Shown here piece by piece: positions 9,494-21,775 of a DNA stretch of 64,000 nt (the first letter of the stretch is position 1; every line of letters begins with the position of its first letter). This stretch comes from Elymus sibiricus (lineage: Eukaryota > Streptophyta > Magnoliopsida > Poales > Poaceae), in NCBI GenBank assembly GCA_039707655.1, contig CM077665.1, forward strand, positions 82,709,954 through 82,773,953, given 5' to 3'. Under the pieces are notes generated by a model. It searched no databases. It saw only the letters and a program-made list of their open reading frames with translations, and had not been told where the DNA came from. Position numbers and translations under genes: made by a program.

Positions 9494-10657
9494 TCACAGC
9501 ACACACTGGATGTTACGGCCTCCGACGCTGAAACGTTTGGACATGTGCTTCATAAGCTGGAGAGGACCCTCGCCGTCATCTCCGCGCTTCACCTCCAGGC
9601 CGGTGAAGACAGCACACTCCCTGCCACCAAACGTGTCCGCATAATCCGAATCGTACGGCGACATACCATCACAGGTGCGCAGCTCGGTCCCGAACAAGGT
9701 AGCAACACAAAACTTGCCTGAGCCAAGGCTGAACAGGTGCAGCTGGGATGGCGTCCACGACCCTTCCTCAGGCAGATCGAGATAATCCCAAGTATGCTGC
9801 ACCTTCGGTGGCTGTCCAGCGTCCATTGCTGAGAGATCGAAAGCACATAAGCTGGAGAAGCGGTTGCAGGCTGACAGGCCGAACCAGAGGCCGAGCTCGG
9901 GGACATACTCGGCTCTGCCAAAGAAGGGCAGCGCCCAGCGCGCAGCCTGGCTCCATTTCTTGCCCACCGTGTCAAAGGTGTGGGTGCCCATGGCCTTCTC
10001 CGGCGACGAAATGCATATGGTGGGACCGTCGACCACAGCATATGAATACAAGTCGGGGGCTGCTATCGGACCGCGGAAAAATGGCGGCGGCGGCAGAATC
10101 TCCCAGCTCCACTCCTTGACAACAGCCGGGCGAGGGTGGGGATGAGGGTGGGATAGCTCATTCTTGCGGTGCGAGAGGACCTCGAAGCAGAAATCGGTGT
10201 TGGCGGCCGGGGTGAGGTCCAAGACGTACAGCGACGGAGGCTCGAGATCAGCATGGGTCATGGGGAGGCTGATGGCGTTCCATCCCTTGCGTGAATTGGG
10301 GGCAGCGAAGGGATCGAAGATGTTCAAGTCGAGGTTACAGAGCGCGGTCCGACGATTGTTGTCGGAGTAGAGGACGTTGCTCTCTCCTCCTCCCAGTAGA
10401 GAGAACAGATACACCGACGTCTTGTTCTTGACACTGGGTGACGCCTGGAAATTGATTGCCGGCTGAGGCAATCTTCTGCAGCCGCCCATCGCTGCTAGTT
10501 CTCCTCGTTTGCTCTTCTTCTCCATTGCAGGTTGTGCTGCTCGTCGCGCCATTTCCGAGTCTTCGTAGAAGAGGTGCTTGCGGACGTCGATGCGGCAGAG
10601 AGAATAGATGTGACTACTGAAGTCGTGCACTATCAGATTCAAGTACCGGCGACTCAT
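9494..10657 (-). CDS. DUF1618 domain-containing protein
   Basis: A 387-residue single-exon ORF from the ATG at 10657 (MSRRYLNLIVHDF). An in-frame GTG four codons upstream is not used as a start. The protein has a low-complexity N-terminal part and a C-terminal beta-rich region with HTFDTVGKKWSQAARWALPFFGRAEYVPELGLWFGLS. That motif matches the grass-expanded DUF1618 family, as I recall it; the molecular function of the family is unknown. There is no signal peptide or membrane segment. The histidine/proline run (HPHPHPRP) and PPPPFF stretch are low-complexity. The sequence between 10658 and about 11050 could hold a 5' UTR exon, but no splice sites could be proven. The reading frame is intact, so the gene may be functional. 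Confidence 0.75.
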   Translation of the reverse strand: MSRRYLNLIVHDFSSHIYSLCRIDVRKHLFYEDSEMARRAAQPAMEKKSKRGELAAMGGCRRLPQPAINFQASPSVKNKTSVYLFSLLGGGESNVLYSDNNRRTALCNLDLNIFDPFAAPNSRKGWNAISLPMTHADLEPPSLYVLDLTPAANTDFCFEVLSHRKNELSHPHPHPRPAVVKEWSWEILPPPPFFRGPIAAPDLYSYAVVDGPTICISSPEKAMGTHTFDTVGKKWSQAARWALPFFGRAEYVPELGLWFGLSACNRFSSLCAFDLSAMDAGQPPKVQHTWDYLDLPEEGSWTPSQLHLFSLGSGKFCVATLFGTELRTCDGMSPYDSDYADTFGGRECAVFTGLEVKRGDDGEGPLQLMKHMSKRFSVGGRNIQCVL

Positions 10658-13600
10658 ACTGTCTGTCACCTGACTCTCAAAAGAAAAGATGGAGGATGAA
10701 TATTAGGCTGAGATATCGGATTACTGCAAAACATCAGCCAAAGTGCAGATTGACAAATACACACCTGCGCCAAAATACTGTTAATTAGCCTCCAGTTTAT
10801 CTAGAATCTTCAGATGGCCTGGCAGTATGGAGGCTCTCGCCGATGGAAAAACACCACAAGCTGTTGATCTACCATACCAGAGACGGACACTATAAGATCT
10901 GCTGGAGAAATCAAGAAGAAAGGCAGAGGAAGCGGCGGCGATGCAAAGGAAAGATGGATTTGTGAAATCTGGAAGAAAGGCAGCGGTGGGGGATGGAGGG
11001 TGTTGGAATTTATGGGCCTTTTCGGCCTCTCGTCCAAAGTGGATTAGGCCCAAATAAATTTCTGCACAAAAAAGAAGTCAAAGGGGTGAAAGGTATCTAA
11101 GTTTAGTCTTGCCTAAAAAAATGTAGGTTTAGTCTAATATTGCCTAGAGAGAAAGACTTTTTTAGGATTATTAGAGAGAGAGACTTGGACCAACATATAA
11201 GGGCATCTCACGCTGTTCCTTTGTTGAGAGGACAAGAAAAAACTATACTAAATGTACACACGCGCTCGATTTCATGTTTAATTATGTGTGGCTTGTGACT
11301 TTGGCGACGCGTGACCACAGTGTGAGGAATTAGCGTTCCTTTCTTGTCAGTTTGTCTATATCTTTAACATCAGTGTCTGTCTAACGCCATCACTGTCTAA
11401 CGCACGATCTAAAGATAACTATGCACTTCAACATGCGGTTAGTGGGTAGTGGAGATATGCAGGGGGGCGGTTCATAGCATATGTAGGCAGTCGTTTCATC
11501 TAGGAGTTATTGACTCGACCCTATACTATAAGAGGGAGATGTCCTTCTTGAGAGAGTTGTCAATCAAACACAATTCTTCTGTTCTCGTCTCGCTCGCCGC
11601 CACCAAGTATCGCTGCTCCTCTCCCTGCCATGCAGCAGGGCGAGGATATAGCAGCGGTCTATGCAGGCCCCTAGGTCTACGAACTACCCCGGCGATCAAC
11701 AACCTGCACGGGTAGCTGGGTGCTAACATTTCTGGGAAGCGCTCACAAGATTGCTACACCCTTCTTCCTCGACTTTCTCTACGTCCATCACTTCCGCGAC
11801 TTCGTTTTCATCCACTACTTCCGCCACTCCCTTTGCAACAAAGTGAGCCTCCAACTCCGAGGTTGAGCTACATGAGAAGGATGGGTTGGAGGTAAAAGAA
11901 GCCGAGATTTTCTTGAAGGTAGTAGGCCGGGATCACCAATTACCCCTTGTTTGGTGATCATAGCCTCGCTGACTAAGGTGCTTAGACCTTTGCCATTTTC
12001 AGCCCACGATGATGAGCTGTTCTAGAACCAGGTGAGTGATTTATGCCTGAAAGATTGCTTTATTGATTCATTGTATGGTAAAACTGGCAGCTGGCAGCAT
12101 GCACCTCATAAACTGATGCGACACGACCCAGTTTTAGCCGTGCTAGTTCGTTTAGGAGTTGATCTGCCTTCCGCCGTGATCGGTGTGATGTTTTGATGCA
12201 CTTAAAGTAACTTTCTATATACAGGAAGACAGAACCAAAAGGAAGAACGCGACATAAATTAAGGAGCTTCCACGAGCCCAACTCTAAAAATTGCACCCAA
12301 ATCCATCACGGCGATCGATTTACGCTCAATCAAACGCATACTCGCTCTGTAAAGAAATATAAGAGGGTATAATGTACCGCATATCTGGAAGGATTACCCC
12401 AAGCAGATACTGTACAGCTACTACTTGCTTCAAACAAGGAAATAAACAAAAATCCAAGACGACCAATGGGGATGAAGATAGAACACAGGAGCCCAAGAAG
12501 ACACTGAACAAAATAGCATTCAATATTGGCACTAATAAACTACAACAGTTGGTTCAACAAATTTCAGATTCAGTTCATCATGCATCTCTAAAACTAACAG
12601 CACTCGACTGCAGCAGACTAGATGGTTTATTTCTGCATGCCTACTTTGAAGCTGGCAAGTGGAAGATCTCCACATGCACAATGGAACACATCGAACCTTC
12701 ATCGTTCAATTTCGTCAAAGGGGGATGAAACTGCAACCGGGATGCCATTTCTTGAAACTCAGATGTGTAGATGCCTGTGAAGGAAATGATCTAATGGGTC
12801 AATTTGAACTTCAATACTGATTACTGCAAAGATTCTCAGCTAGTGTACTGTATATACAAGACATAAAAGTTCAGTACCACAGGGCAATCATAGCAGTATG
12901 CAAGTATATCAGTTATAAAACTAACGTAAAAAGAGGAGACATGAAAAACTGCCTGACACTAGCAAAATTTAACTCGGTAGAACTACAATCTTGTACAAGA
13001 AAACATACATTAATCATGGTAAACAAAATTTATATAACAAGGTAAATATACATCACCTCATCAAGGGACACGTCATGCTAGCAGTAATAAGGGACCACTG
13101 ATGGACACCTATTTCATTGTTTAACATTTCAGGCCCATCATCTTCCCCTTCAGCCACATTGCCTACAAACAAAAGACACAATAAGCAGACGAAAATTCAA
13201 ATAATTATTGTCGTGGATTTAGTTCAAGATGGCAATGTAGTCATGTAACTTGAGCCAATTACTAACATAAGATACAGTATTAATGGGGATAAGCAAAGGC
13301 ACATCTACTACAAATTTGATGGAAAAAATATATACGCAAAACAGTACAGAAATGCTCCATTGCACAGCAGTGGAGGATGCTTCCAGCCTATCATTATGTT
13401 GTCTAGAGGACTATTAACTGTTTTGAACTGATTTTGTTCCAAATTATGTGAAACACGCAAAATCAAATTACTCACAGTAACCAAACAGTGAAAAGGAAGA
13501 ACATAACTACTAAGATTCAAATAGATATGGCCTTAGAGAAAATAGGACAAAAGCAATATTTATTTCTGATTCTAGTAGGAGGAGACTCCAGCAATGGATT

Positions 13601-14243
13601 GAAAACTTAATGAAACGTACATATTAATTCAATAAGGAAAGATATATAGGCACGGCGTCATTACGGATATATGATTACTGGTAAGATCAACAGACATAAA
13701 CACTAACTTGTAGAGAGAGAAAATATTGCAAGAAAGACAACGAAAGGGAAATGTGCAAATCAAGTTACTCAAATAGCATTTCTGAACTTAACCATCCATA
13801 TTGTATATGCATAGAAACGAAAACGATTTTGTTCTACATTTCGCCGGGCTCAATAATCATGTCACAAACCATTGGCAATAATCTATTATATATAAAAAGT
13901 ATTTGACGGGTTAACCAGAAAAAGGTAAATATACTAGAAAATCACACAATAATCAGAAATATCTAACCATTGATTTGCTGATTAGATCTAGCTTTGAGAA
14001 GGAAAAAAAAGACCAAGCTGGTGATGTGCCTCCGCACACCCAGATCCCATCGTACTATGGGTTCAAAAACAATTCCTATCGTACAACTCCATCACTTGAC
14101 CCAAGTCTCCTGATTGCAGATCGTACATGTTGCTAAAACTACAAAACCCTAGAAAGAGAACGCGTCCCGGTGGGAAGTTGGCGCAGCCTTCCAGACGTCA
14201 AAGAGATATTCATGGGATGTGGACGGTGGAAGAAAACGAAGAA

Positions 14244-14246
<3 letters not shown>
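10658..14246. other. Intergenic, AT-rich, no supported gene
   Basis: Only short overlapping ORFs are present. The part next to 10657 may hold the promoter and leader of the DUF1618 gene on the minus strand. I see no recognisable transposon ends here. Confidence 0.4.

Positions 14247-14274
<28 letters not shown>
14247..14274. repeat. Poly-C homopolymer, 28 bases
   Basis: An uninterrupted run of C; its length may be inexact in any assembly. Confidence 0.9.
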
Positions 14275-14746
14275 TGATGCCCTCCTCGGTGCCTTCTGGC
14301 TGGTACCCAGGTGCAGCTCCATGTCGCTACCTTTAGATGAAGCTGCCGCCAGCATATGCAGTGTCAACCTAGGTTTCATGATTTATTAGATCGACTCCTT
14401 CTGTGTGCAATTGGTGCGTGGGTAATTTGCGTTTCCGGCCAGCCGCATGTTGATTATCTAGCGGGGCTAACTTTCCTTGCTGGGTACGTTGGTGTATTGC
14501 TATTTGAGATGCGTTATGGACGAGGGCATCTTGCTAATAGATTGAAACGGATCGGGTTAGCTTTGTGCAGTTGGCAACCTGCAGATCGTGTCACAAGGAG
14601 GTGCATCTTGAGAGCAAAACATGTTGCTGGCTATCAACAATACAGCCTGACAAGTGTTCTACAACTGCGATGTAATTGGAGCCACACAAAAGAATTGCCC
14701 TCAGTGCTACCTTCGTCATTAAGGTGAGATATATAGTACTACTCGA

Positions 14747-14921
14747 TGTTAGAGATATATTTGGTGTACGTGTATTTGGTAGTCTAGGATTTGTAATTCA
14801 TCTCCTACCTTATCTCTAGGAGAGGCTTCTTGCCCTCCAAGTCTTGTACCCAATATATACTCGCCCTGAGGCTCAATAATCATCCATCGCATTACGCCAA
14901 TATCCCTCTCTCCCTTCAACA
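14747..14921 (+). repeat. 5' LTR of the non-autonomous element
   Basis: 175 bp with TG...CA ends, and the same sequence as 17145-17319 by eye. Confidence 0.88.
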
Positions 14922-15769
14922 TGGTATCTGTCGCAAGTTCCTAGACCTAGCCGCCGCCCACCGCTTCCGCACCGCGTGCCGCCCCCGGGGCGGTCGGCCT
15001 CCATGACCGTCGCCGGGGGCCGCGCCGCCCGTACCTAGGGTTCGTCCGCCGGTCGTGTTGACCGGCTGCCCTAGAGAATCTTTTTCCCGATCTCTTGATC
15101 CGGATTTTTCTCTCTTCCGCCGGTCGCTTTGATCGGCGTTTTCTTTTGGTTTTCTGATCTAAGATCGGTTTGCGTCGCTCGCCGCCGCCGTCGAGCCCGC
15201 ACCTCTACTCTGACACCGGCGCGACCATCCGACCTCTACTCCGACCCGGCGGCCTCGCGCGCCGCGACAGCCCATCACGGTCGTCGTCCGCGCATCTGCC
15301 CGCCCGTTGCTCCGCGCAGAACAGGACGCCTACATCATCCACCTACCGTCTCCGTCGTCACTCGCCGGCCGCCTCGGGATCGTCGGGTGCCTTAGGCCTG
15401 CCGGTTGCTGGCCCCTCACCGGCTGCACTGGGACTGCCGGCAACGCCGGGCTTGCCGGGACTGCCGGTTGCCTCGGGCTCACCGGGCCTTCGCCGGCCTC
15501 CTTCGGCACGCCGCTCCCCGCAGGCCGCCATCGCCTTGGTCTGCTCGACCACCCCACTTCATCGTCCACGACGTCGTCATTATCACCGAGCAGTGCCCCC
15601 GACCTCGCGTGCGATCGGATTGATCATCCGATCGCCGCGATCGACTCCATCCGCGCCATGCGACTGACCTGATCAGTCGGTTGCATGCGCCTCCGCAGGT
15701 CCTGTGAAGGTTGTCCCCGAGTACAGCGTGCCCCTCCACCGATCGAGCAACGGGCTGCCGCTGCGTTGC

Positions 15770-16160
15770 CCCGTCGGGCCGCAGTGCCGCCGCCCCGTGG
15801 TTCTCCCCGTGGTTGCCCCGACCCGCGAGCCGACGCTACACCGCCCCTTCGGGCCGTAGTGCCGCGGCACGCGGTCCCCGCCACCGCCTGAGGCCGTCCC
15901 CGTGGCTGCACCGACCCGCGCACCGCCGCTGCGTCACCCCTTTGGGCCGTAGTGCCGCGGCACGCGGTCCCCGCCACCGCCCGAGGCCGTCCCCGTGGCT
16001 GCACCGACCCGCGCACCGCCGCTGCGTCGCCCCTTCGAGCCGTAGCGCCACGGCACGCGGTCCACGCCGCCGCCCCGAGGTCTTCCCGATGTCGCCCCGA
16101 CCCGCGCGCTGCCACTTCGTCGCCCCTTCGGGCCGTAGCGCCGCGGCGCACGGTCCACTC
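15770..16160. repeat. 93-bp GC-rich tandem repeats inside the non-autonomous element
   Basis: The block AGGCCGTCCCCGTGGCTGCA recurs at 15891 and 15984, a 93-bp period, with diverged units before and after. Because 93 is a multiple of three, the repeat keeps open frames in several registers (an Arg/Pro-rich plus-strand ORF at 15711-16808). I regard these as by-products of composition. A separate 106-bp repeat, TACGCATG...GCTGGCAACACCGATGC, starts at 16561 and 16667. Confidence 0.75.
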
Positions 16161-17144
16161 CGTCGTCCTCGCGCGTTGACTTCTACGTGGCATGCGCCGC
16201 GCCGCCTCCCTTGGCGCGGGAACGCCACCGTCTGCGCCGGTCTTCGTCACGCTGTCGGGTTCTTCCTCGCCTACTTCGAGCATCGCCGCCGTGATCCTAA
16301 CCAGCCGCCGCTGCCGCCGCCGTCAGGCCGCCGCCGCCGCTCTTCTTCGGTGCCGCTGCAGCTCGCTCACCCGAGCCGCGCCGCCCGTCCACCCCCTTCA
16401 TCTTCGTCCAGCACCAGCTCATCGCCAGCGTCACCGTCGTCTTCCCTGACCACTTCATCTACTCCGATCGGCTCCCCGCCGATTTGCGCCGCAATCGTCG
16501 TCGAGTCCTTCTCTGCTAGCCTCCTCGGCATGGCGTACAAGTTGTGTGCAGGTCCCCGTCTACGCATGTCCGATGCTGGCAACACCGATGCATGCATTCG
16601 TCCCCGATGTGTTCCCAGGCCTGGCAAGCCTGGAGCGGCGCATCGTCAACATCGACTTTGTCCGTCTACGCATGCCCGGTGCTGGCAACACCGATGCGTG
16701 CCTTCGTCCACGATGTGTCCCTGGGCTTGGCAAACCCGGCGCGACGCATCTCAACTACGTCTTCTTCTCGGTGCACCACTACTTCGACACCACTGCGCTC
16801 ATGACTAGCTCAGCGCCTCCTTGTGCCCGCGGCTCCACGACGACTTCCTCGACACCGGCTACCCCGACTCGACATCGACCATGGCATTCTTCGCACGGCT
16901 ACCTCGACCACGGCTACACCACCCTACGCTCTCGGCTACCTCGACATCGGCACAAAGTGCTATCACCTCGCTTGAGCAACTCACTGGCTTCCTCTACAGT
17001 CCACGCGTCCGCGATGCGACACCGTCCCCGACGCTCCCGCTGCGACTGCGGGGGGATGTCAGCCCGGTGGCTGTTATTCTCTCCAGTCTGACCGTCCGCG
17101 ACGCTCCTGTTGTTCGCAACACTACCGCTACGACTGCGGGGGGA

Positions 17145-17319
17145 TGTTAGAGATATATTTGGTGTACGTGTATTTGGTAGTCTAGGATTTGTAATTCATC
17201 TCCTACCTTATCTCTAGGAGAGGCTTCTTGCCCTCCAAGTCTTGTACCCAATATATACTCGCCCTGAGGCTCAATAATCATCCATCGCATTACGCCAATA
17301 TCCCTCTCTCCCTTCAACA
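17145..17319 (+). repeat. 3' LTR of the non-autonomous element
   Basis: 175 bp with the same sequence as the 5' LTR, followed by the CTCAA target copy. Confidence 0.88.
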
Positions 17320-20300
17320 CTCAAATTTTGTTTACGAGGCAAGCAGAGTAGGAGAAACGTCCTCATACCTAAGCGACGCTCGTGATAGTGCAGTATATTA
17401 CTAATTAGTTTGTCTTAATGTAACCTAAAGATAAATGATTTCCGGACACATCAAATTTGCTTCTGTATATGATGCTGAGATGTTATTAAAAATATTATGC
17501 TATTCAAATAAAGCAACTTTTGAAAGATTTTTCCTTTAAGTATGATTTATTTAAGAGCAATACAGTTTAGCCTTCACAAATATTCATACTTTCTGTTTGC
17601 TTTCATGTGCAGTGGTCAGGTATTATTTAGGATTTAGCTTACCATGAGTTTGTCATGATCAGGTGGGCGGTTCGAAATTTGGAACTGTCTACATTGCCAA
17701 GAATATTTTGATTTCTAAATTTAATCTTTAGATTAAATGATTACTTTTTTCCGTTTCCGAACTTTTTGCAGACATCATATCAGGTTATTGCTTATGAGAA
17801 CTGACTACCATCTCGGCATGAGATTTACCGTGTGATTATTTTCTGAAATATTTATCCAATACTAATGCCTACCCTTAACATTTAGCTGCACCTTGCACAC
17901 ATAGTTTTAGTGCATCGCGAATGTTTAAATCCTCGACTTGATAAGTGTGTACATGTTTGTAATGCAATGCACAGGCTGGTGAAGATAGATTGACTCAGCT
18001 ACTTTGCCCTCAGCATCAGTATGGTACAAGAAAGAAGTCAGAAGATAGACTTTCATCACATGGTTGTGGCAGAAAACTGGCTCGGAAGTAGTATATCACA
18101 CAAAAATTGTCGTACACACACCTGTTTCGGCTATCTAATTGGTGGTGCGGTGTGCTTTTTATGTTATGTTTAAAGAGTAAGGAGATGCAGGTTCCATCCA
18201 GAAACTGCAATATATATGGTTCTCACATTATTTATATGTTGTACGCTAGCCTTTTTCTCCCCTGCCTAGAGTCACATGTGTGGTTTTATTTATATGCATA
18301 CCACACTCCTCTTTATTGCCTAGAATTACTGCCACGAAAAAATCTCAAAAATATGAAGCTGGGTTTGTGAACTTCTTTAATAAAAGTGTGATTATATTGA
18401 TGGTACTTTTGTATACGTGTATATTGGAAGCCATTTCATACACCCTAAATCGCATGCCCTCTGGACTTTACAAGTGTTCCTTAACACCACTCCACACGAG
18501 ACACGTTTGTCTGCACACGCTATGTCTTCCAAACACTACGTAATTATCTGTAAAATGTTTTAAATTTTAATGAGATAATTACTTGGGTAAGACACTGAAG
18601 ATTATATGACAACTTAGTTTTGCCCATTTTAGAAAACATGGAAAGCACAAGGGAATATATATATTCTTCTTGACTATTGAACATGCTCCTGAATTCCTGG
18701 TACATGCATCATACAACTTTATAACAAGTTAGTGCTACTTCCGATGTAACTTTAATAAGTTATTTGATCCACTTGATTTTGGGCAAGTTCCTATGAGGCT
18801 GGCGTCATGATTCATGCAAGGAGGATGAGTGACGATGAAAGATCGGGAGAGATAACATCACGAATATGAATAGCTCCCTCCCTCCCCCTATACAGTGTTG
18901 TGAATATGTTTTGTTCTTGCGATGGCAGAAATGAATTAACTTTGACTTTGATTTAAAGTTGATTTTCTAAAATGGGGTAAAAATCTAACTAACTTATAAA
19001 AACTTCAAAGATAAACATGTAGATCAATATGTCATTTATGTTCAACCCATATTTTATTTGTTAAATCGGAAAAATAATCTACATCTTGAGTAATCCTATA
19101 AAACACACAAAAAAATAACCTTATATACAAATCTACATCTTTATATAACATTTCAAAATCACATTACTCGATAAGTTATCTTAATTTCATGAAATTTAGT
19201 TGTACAAAAAAAATCCAAAGTAAGTTTTAAATTTTGATATTTCCAATATTGCAGAGGAAGGAAGTTACAATAAATCGACTTTGGTTCCAGTAGGTTTCAT
19301 GCCACAGTATTGGCTGCCCGGTATTGGTTGCTTTTATATATAATTAGATGAGTACCAATGTAAGGTTCTTTCATGAATAAAAATCATTGGCAATAATTAA
19401 GATCCATCTGTCGATGTGTTCGGACTCCCTCACCAGTACGGTTCGGATGACAAGGAATTTACTTCCTTTGTATTAGACTGGACAAAAGGTAACTGATAGA
19501 TAATCATAAATAATATTTAAATGGTTAGGAATGATAAAACTTTATGAATGTGTATAGAGGCATATTATTGGTTAGATGCTTTTTTCAGGCAAAAATGGCA
19601 AGCAATGTTGATGTATGGTATATTAGCAGCACAATGACATATGTTCAAATTGCGTGACTAGCTAGAAACACACAAAGTATGTAGTGTCGGGTTATAGGGG
19701 ATAAAGCATAGTGTAGTTCATAGTTATCATAAGTCCCCCACAAACTGATTAACTAGAAAACAAACAATCGATCTAGAAATATCCAACATACCACAACTGG
19801 TCGATCTTTACAGACAATACTTATTATTTAAAGTTCAGGCCTAACGAGTCAATTTGATGTATCTTCATAATTGTGCATGAGATTATGTGGTAATTCATCC
19901 GAGTGACCCTTCTTATATTGGACCATAACTGATTGACATTTATGATTTTACATGAATATCATTTGGCCATTGCTCTTCGGGATATATCACATGAAGACGA
20001 CACACATGGTCACGATATTGTGTGCTCCTATCATGAGTAGATAATTTATCCACACATAATAACTTATTAAAGATAACTTTCTATGGTTATATTTCATTTA
20101 CCATAACAATTCATATGGCTATAGAACCATACAATTCTGAACAGTGCAATATGAATATCACTGATGTCATGTTAATGATATGCCCTCGCAACAATAATAC
20201 CCACGTAGAATTGATAAACTTCACAATAGGACTCATTATGAAAAGTTACTATAGTGTGCATAACAAGTAGATACATGCTTACTATGTAACATATCTATTT

Positions 20301-20400
20301 ATATATCAATGAGAAAACCAAACATACGTAAGACAAACCTATGTTTGAAAAAGGCTCATATTTGTGAATGTAATCACATTTTGGTTACAAATTTCTGTAG
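17320..20400. other. AT-rich non-coding stretch, probably partly Helitron
   Basis: No gene is supported. Because a Helitron-like 3' end lies at 20475 on this strand, some of this DNA is likely a non-autonomous Helitron. I could not find a convincing 5' TC terminus, so the left boundary is unknown. Confidence 0.4.
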
Positions 20401-20439
20401 ACAAATCAAATAATGCATTCTCATGATAAAAAATTAAAA

Positions 20440-20475
20440 ATTCTAGCCCGCACATCAGGCGGGCCACTATGCTAG
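20440..20475 (+). mobile_element. Helitron-like 3' terminus
   Basis: A hairpin with stem GCCCGC/GCGGGC and loop ACATCAG is followed by seven bases and then CTAG (20472-20475), with T as the next base. Plant Helitrons end in a short GC hairpin and CTRR, inserted before a host T. The element body would lie to the left. Confidence 0.65.
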
Positions 20476-20476
20476 T

Positions 20477-21775
20477 TTAGCAAAAAGACAGAGAAACAAA
20501 TAGTAGTATAACATTTATGAACCGGTAGAGCTCCCTTGACAACATTTCAATAATCCGAAAGCTAATTGGACTCATGCAAAGGTAACGATATATACCTGCA
20601 GCATAGAAACTTGTGTAGGGATAAATGTTGTTGATATTGCGGGAATCATCATGAAAAAGCATCTTCGACTGCAGTGAGCTGAGTTGGATCACGACGATAC
20701 GGTGTGCCATCCTGAGAAAAATTGAGTTGTTGTCCTCATCAAACCCAATGGGCACTACCAATGTTTGCTCGGTGGGTCGCAATAAACCGAGCTGGGATAG
20801 ATCAATGGTTTTCCCACGCACCCAACGATCTGGGCTAGACTTCCTCTCCCATAGTTGAATGGTGCGCCCTGAAGACATGGCAAGGCCGAGGCCGCCATCC
20901 TCTGTCCGCAAGACCTCAAAGAAGGACTGCGCGGTACGTTGAACATCCGCCGGCTGCTCAATCACACGTAGGCTCTGCCTTTCAGTGTCAAATTCAAGGA
21001 CAGCACCACCACCAATCCTCCAGCAAAGTGCATTCCCAACCAGAATGCTATGGCTTAACGGATCAATCTCGTGAGGAGTCGCAGTGTTAACTGCATTTCC
21101 CCACACACCCGACTCCGATTCATATAGGCAAGCCAGGATTCCGTCGTAGCTGTAGCGTAGCAGGACCAGCTTAAACGGGCTGTCGCCGCCACCATCGCCG
21201 CCGCTGGCAGTGCACAACATCGCGGCGTGCCGGACGATGATCTCCTTCCTCTTGATGTGGAACCCTGGTGGAAAAGGTACCCGGCGCTGGTCGCCGGTGA
21301 TGGGGTCCCACACTAGGGCTTCCGGCTGCTCCGGGCCGAGGAGGAGGGCGAGGCCGTGGCGGCAGCCGCAGAAGTGGCCGCGCCCCTCGTCGCTCGACGT
21401 GAACCGGTTGAACCGCCCGGCGGGGATGCGATCTGGAGGGTCGAGCGTGGGCGTGAAGAAGGTTGGGCGGCAGAGGCCGGCGAAGAAGCCGAGGAGCGGG
21501 GCCCTCCGGTGGTGCGCGCGGAAGCGGCGGAAGAAGGCGGGGTCCTTGAGTAGGCGGCGCCAGCGCTTGCAGACGAGGGAGGCGCACGGGAGCGAGGACG
21601 GCAGCGGAGGGAGGCGGACGAGGATCTCGCGGAGGAGGTTGTCGTCCTCCAGCGGGGGAGTGGGGGCGAGGAAGGAGCGGCCGTCATCCAGCGGGTGGAT
21701 CCGGAGGTCATCCGGCGGGTGGATCCGGAGGTCATCCGGCGGCGAGGCCGGGGGGGAGCGGGACCGGCGGCTCAT
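20477..21775 (-). CDS. F-box protein
   Basis: A 432-residue ORF from the ATG at 21775 (MSRRSRSPPASPPDD); upstream in-frame codons are ignored because they run through the neighbouring promoter. After a Pro/Asp-rich N terminus with an 8-residue tandem repeat (DDLRIHPP, 24-bp period), an F-box follows: DDNLLREILVRLPPLPSSLPCASLVCKRWRRLLKDPAFFRRFRAHH. Such proteins bind SKP1 and select targets for SCF ubiquitination. The rest resembles the beta-propeller-like region of grass F-box proteins (GCRHGLALLL, VWDPITGDQRRVPFP). A CAG|GTATAT donor-like site at 20596/20595 suggests the last 40 or so codons (IYRYLCMSPISF...) may be intron read-through. The stop codon (20477-20479) lies one base from a Helitron end, so the original 3' end may be lost. 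Confidence 0.82.
   Translation of the reverse strand: MSRRSRSPPASPPDDLRIHPPDDLRIHPLDDGRSFLAPTPPLEDDNLLREILVRLPPLPSSLPCASLVCKRWRRLLKDPAFFRRFRAHHRRAPLLGFFAGLCRPTFFTPTLDPPDRIPAGRFNRFTSSDEGRGHFCGCRHGLALLLGPEQPEALVWDPITGDQRRVPFPPGFHIKRKEIIVRHAAMLCTASGGDGGGDSPFKLVLLRYSYDGILACLYESESGVWGNAVNTATPHEIDPLSHSILVGNALCWRIGGGAVLEFDTERQSLRVIEQPADVQRTAQSFFEVLRTEDGGLGLAMSSGRTIQLWERKSSPDRWVRGKTIDLSQLGLLRPTEQTLVVPIGFDEDNNSIFLRMAHRIVVIQLSSLQSKMLFHDDSRNINNIYPYTSFYAAGIYRYLCMSPISFRIIEMLSRELYRFINVILLFVSLSFC

Larger units (their letters stand above)
14747..17319 (+). mobile_element. Non-autonomous LTR retrotransposon (TRIM-like, copia-type PBS), 2573 bp
   Basis: Two 175-bp LTRs at 14747-14921 and 17145-17319 start TGTTAGAGATATATTTGG and end CCCTTCAACA. 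They appear identical base for base. The sequence right after the 5' LTR (14922) is TGGTATCTG, a copia-like initiator-Met primer site. A purine-rich GCGGGGGGA precedes the 3' LTR. Flanks CTCGA (14742-14746) and CTCAA (17320-17324) form a 5-bp target duplication with one mismatch. The 2.2-kb interior lacks gag, integrase, RT or RNase H motifs. It is GC-rich and repetitive, so the element must be moved by proteins made elsewhere. Identical LTRs imply a recent insertion. Confidence 0.88.

Noticed and set aside
10781..11053. 90-codon minus-strand ORF upstream of the DUF1618 gene
   Set aside because: Could be leader exon sequence, but splice sites and conservation cannot be shown; two overlapping frames are equally open.
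14356..14727. 123-codon plus-strand ORF with hydrophobic stretches
   Set aside because: No family recognised, no clear promoter context, adjacent to a poly-C run and a transposon; insufficient support.
15711..16808. 365-codon ORF inside the short LTR element
   Set aside because: Built of repeats whose length is a multiple of three, with open frames on both strands and no gag or pol motif.
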